From: Deltaproteobacteria bacterium RBG_13_49_15
GTDB lineage: Bacteria > Desulfobacterota > Desulfobacteria > Desulfobacterales > UBA2156
DNA length: 5,369 nt
Assembly (NCBI GenBank): GCA_001797695.1
Contig: MGQD01000196.1
Span: 1 to 5,369 of the forward strand
Direction of reading: 5' to 3'
In this document: positions 4,645 through 5,369 of the stretch, piece by piece
Position numbering within the stretch: the first letter of the stretch is position 1
Layout: each line of letters begins with the position of its first letter
Notes under the pieces: model-generated
What the model was told of the DNA's origin: nothing
The model's database searches: none
Seen by the model: the letters and a program-made list of their open reading frames with translations, nothing else
Program-made: the position numbers and the translations under genes

Positions 4645-5369
4645 ATGTCTCAAATTGATAAAATCGGCGTGATCGGCGCTGGGAATATGGGAAGCGGCAT
4701 CGTACAAAAAATCGCCCAGGAGGGGATCCGGGTGGTGATGGTGGATTTAAAAAACGAGTTTGTCCAGCGCGGCATGAATACCATTAAAAAGCTCCTTCAG
4801 GAAGGGGTGGACCGGAAGATTTTCAGGCCCGATCAGGTGGATCAAATCCTTTCCAGGATTGAGGGGACGACCGACTTCAATGCAGTTGCCGACGCGGATC
4901 TCGTCATCGAGGCTGTTTTCGAGGATAAAATCGTCAAATCGGAACTGTTCAAAAAACTGGATCAAATCTGCTCGAAAAAGACCATCCTCGCCACCAACAC
5001 ATCGAGCTTCTATGTGCGGGAGTTTGCGGAAAAAACATCTCGCCCGGATCGCTTTATCGGTCTTCACTATTTTTATCATCCGGCGAAAAACCGACTTCTT
5101 GAAGTCATTCCTCATGAAGGAACAAGCCGGGAAACGGTGGATAAGTCCCTTCTCGCCGCAAAGCTTCATGGTAAAACGGCTATCCTAGTCAAGGACGCCC
5201 CCGGATTTGCCGTAAACCGTTTTTTTGTGCCGTTTCTTAATGAAGCGGCAAGAATGCTTGAAGAATCCGTCGCCGATATCCCCACCATCGAGGAAGCGGC
5301 AAAGAGGGCGTTCAAGATCGGAATGGGGCCTTTTGAACTGATGAATGTGACAGGCATTCCGATTGCCGT
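4645..5369 (+). CDS. 3-hydroxyacyl-CoA dehydrogenase (HbdA/FadB type), N-terminal 241 codons
   Basis: This would oxidise an (S)-3-hydroxyacyl-CoA with NAD+. The Rossmann motif GAGNMG is at residues 11-16, and D34 ends the second strand, which points to NAD rather than NADP. The catalytic set can be placed by the spacing of the human enzyme: S120, H141 (GLHYF), E153 (NRLLEV) and N191 (APGFAVNRFF), with the 12-residue H-E and 50-residue H-N distances preserved. After the catalytic histidine the common FNPP is replaced by FYHPAKN. The helical C-terminal domain has begun (about residue 190 on) when the window ends. It may be a single-domain enzyme of about 290 residues or a longer multidomain or fused form; the visible part cannot decide. 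AAGGAGG at 4634-4640 lies only 4 nt before the ATG. It is the fifth gene of the operon, 15 bp after the hydratase, whose expected (S)-3-hydroxy product it could accept. Confidence 0.92.
   Translation, partial: MSQIDKIGVIGAGNMGSGIVQKIAQEGIRVVMVDLKNEFVQRGMNTIKKLLQEGVDRKIFRPDQVDQILSRIEGTTDFNAVADADLVIEAVFEDKIVKSELFKKLDQICSKKTILATNTSSFYVREFAEKTSRPDRFIGLHYFYHPAKNRLLEVIPHEGTSRETVDKSLLAAKLHGKTAILVKDAPGFAVNRFFVPFLNEAARMLEESVADIPTIEEAAKRAFKIGMGPFELMNVTGIPIA

Noticed and set aside
4747..5169. 140-codon minus-strand open frame opposite the 3-hydroxyacyl-CoA dehydrogenase
   Set aside because: It is antisense to a gene with a complete set of catalytic residues and has no recognisable domain of its own.

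Overview
The window looks like an accessory catabolic locus of an anaerobic, probably sulfate-reducing or syntrophic bacterium of the Desulfobacterota (former Deltaproteobacteria). This is inferred from the gene set, from the style of the IclR regulator, and from a thiolase plus zinc-finger OB-fold pair like that of anaerobic toluene degraders. No rRNA or marker gene is present, so the assignment is tentative. Base composition looks close to balanced throughout, and no gene stands out as foreign. I see no tRNA, rRNA, CRISPR array, insertion sequence or clear rho-independent terminator.

The locus is divergent. On the minus strand, an IclR-family regulator (398-1165) is followed after 72 bp by the first 108 codons of a phenylacetate-CoA ligase (PaaK)-type enzyme that runs off the left edge (1-325). 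On the plus strand, five closely spaced genes run rightward. They encode an SDR/FabG-type dehydrogenase (1397-2146), an SCP-x-type thiolase (2206-3372), a DUF35-type zinc-ribbon/OB-fold protein (3376-3816), a crotonase-family hydratase (3862-4629), and the first 241 codons of a 3-hydroxyacyl-CoA dehydrogenase (4645 to the right edge). The 231-bp region between the two units carries a strong -35 box for the regulator, a perfect 12-bp palindrome near its predicted transcription start, and several further short repeats.

Together the genes encode acid activation to a CoA thioester, hydration, oxidation of a 3-hydroxyacyl-CoA, and thiolytic cleavage. This is the core of a beta-oxidation-like pathway for an aromatic, arylaliphatic or alicyclic acid. 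The thiolase and DUF35 genes have the arrangement of BbsB and BbsA (benzoylsuccinyl-CoA thiolase), and the hydratase reads like the cyclohexadienecarbonyl-CoA hydratase (Dch/BamR) branch. No glycyl-radical enzyme, CoA-transferase or acyl-CoA dehydrogenase is in the window, so the substrate cannot be fixed. The IclR protein probably senses the substrate or its CoA ester and controls both units.
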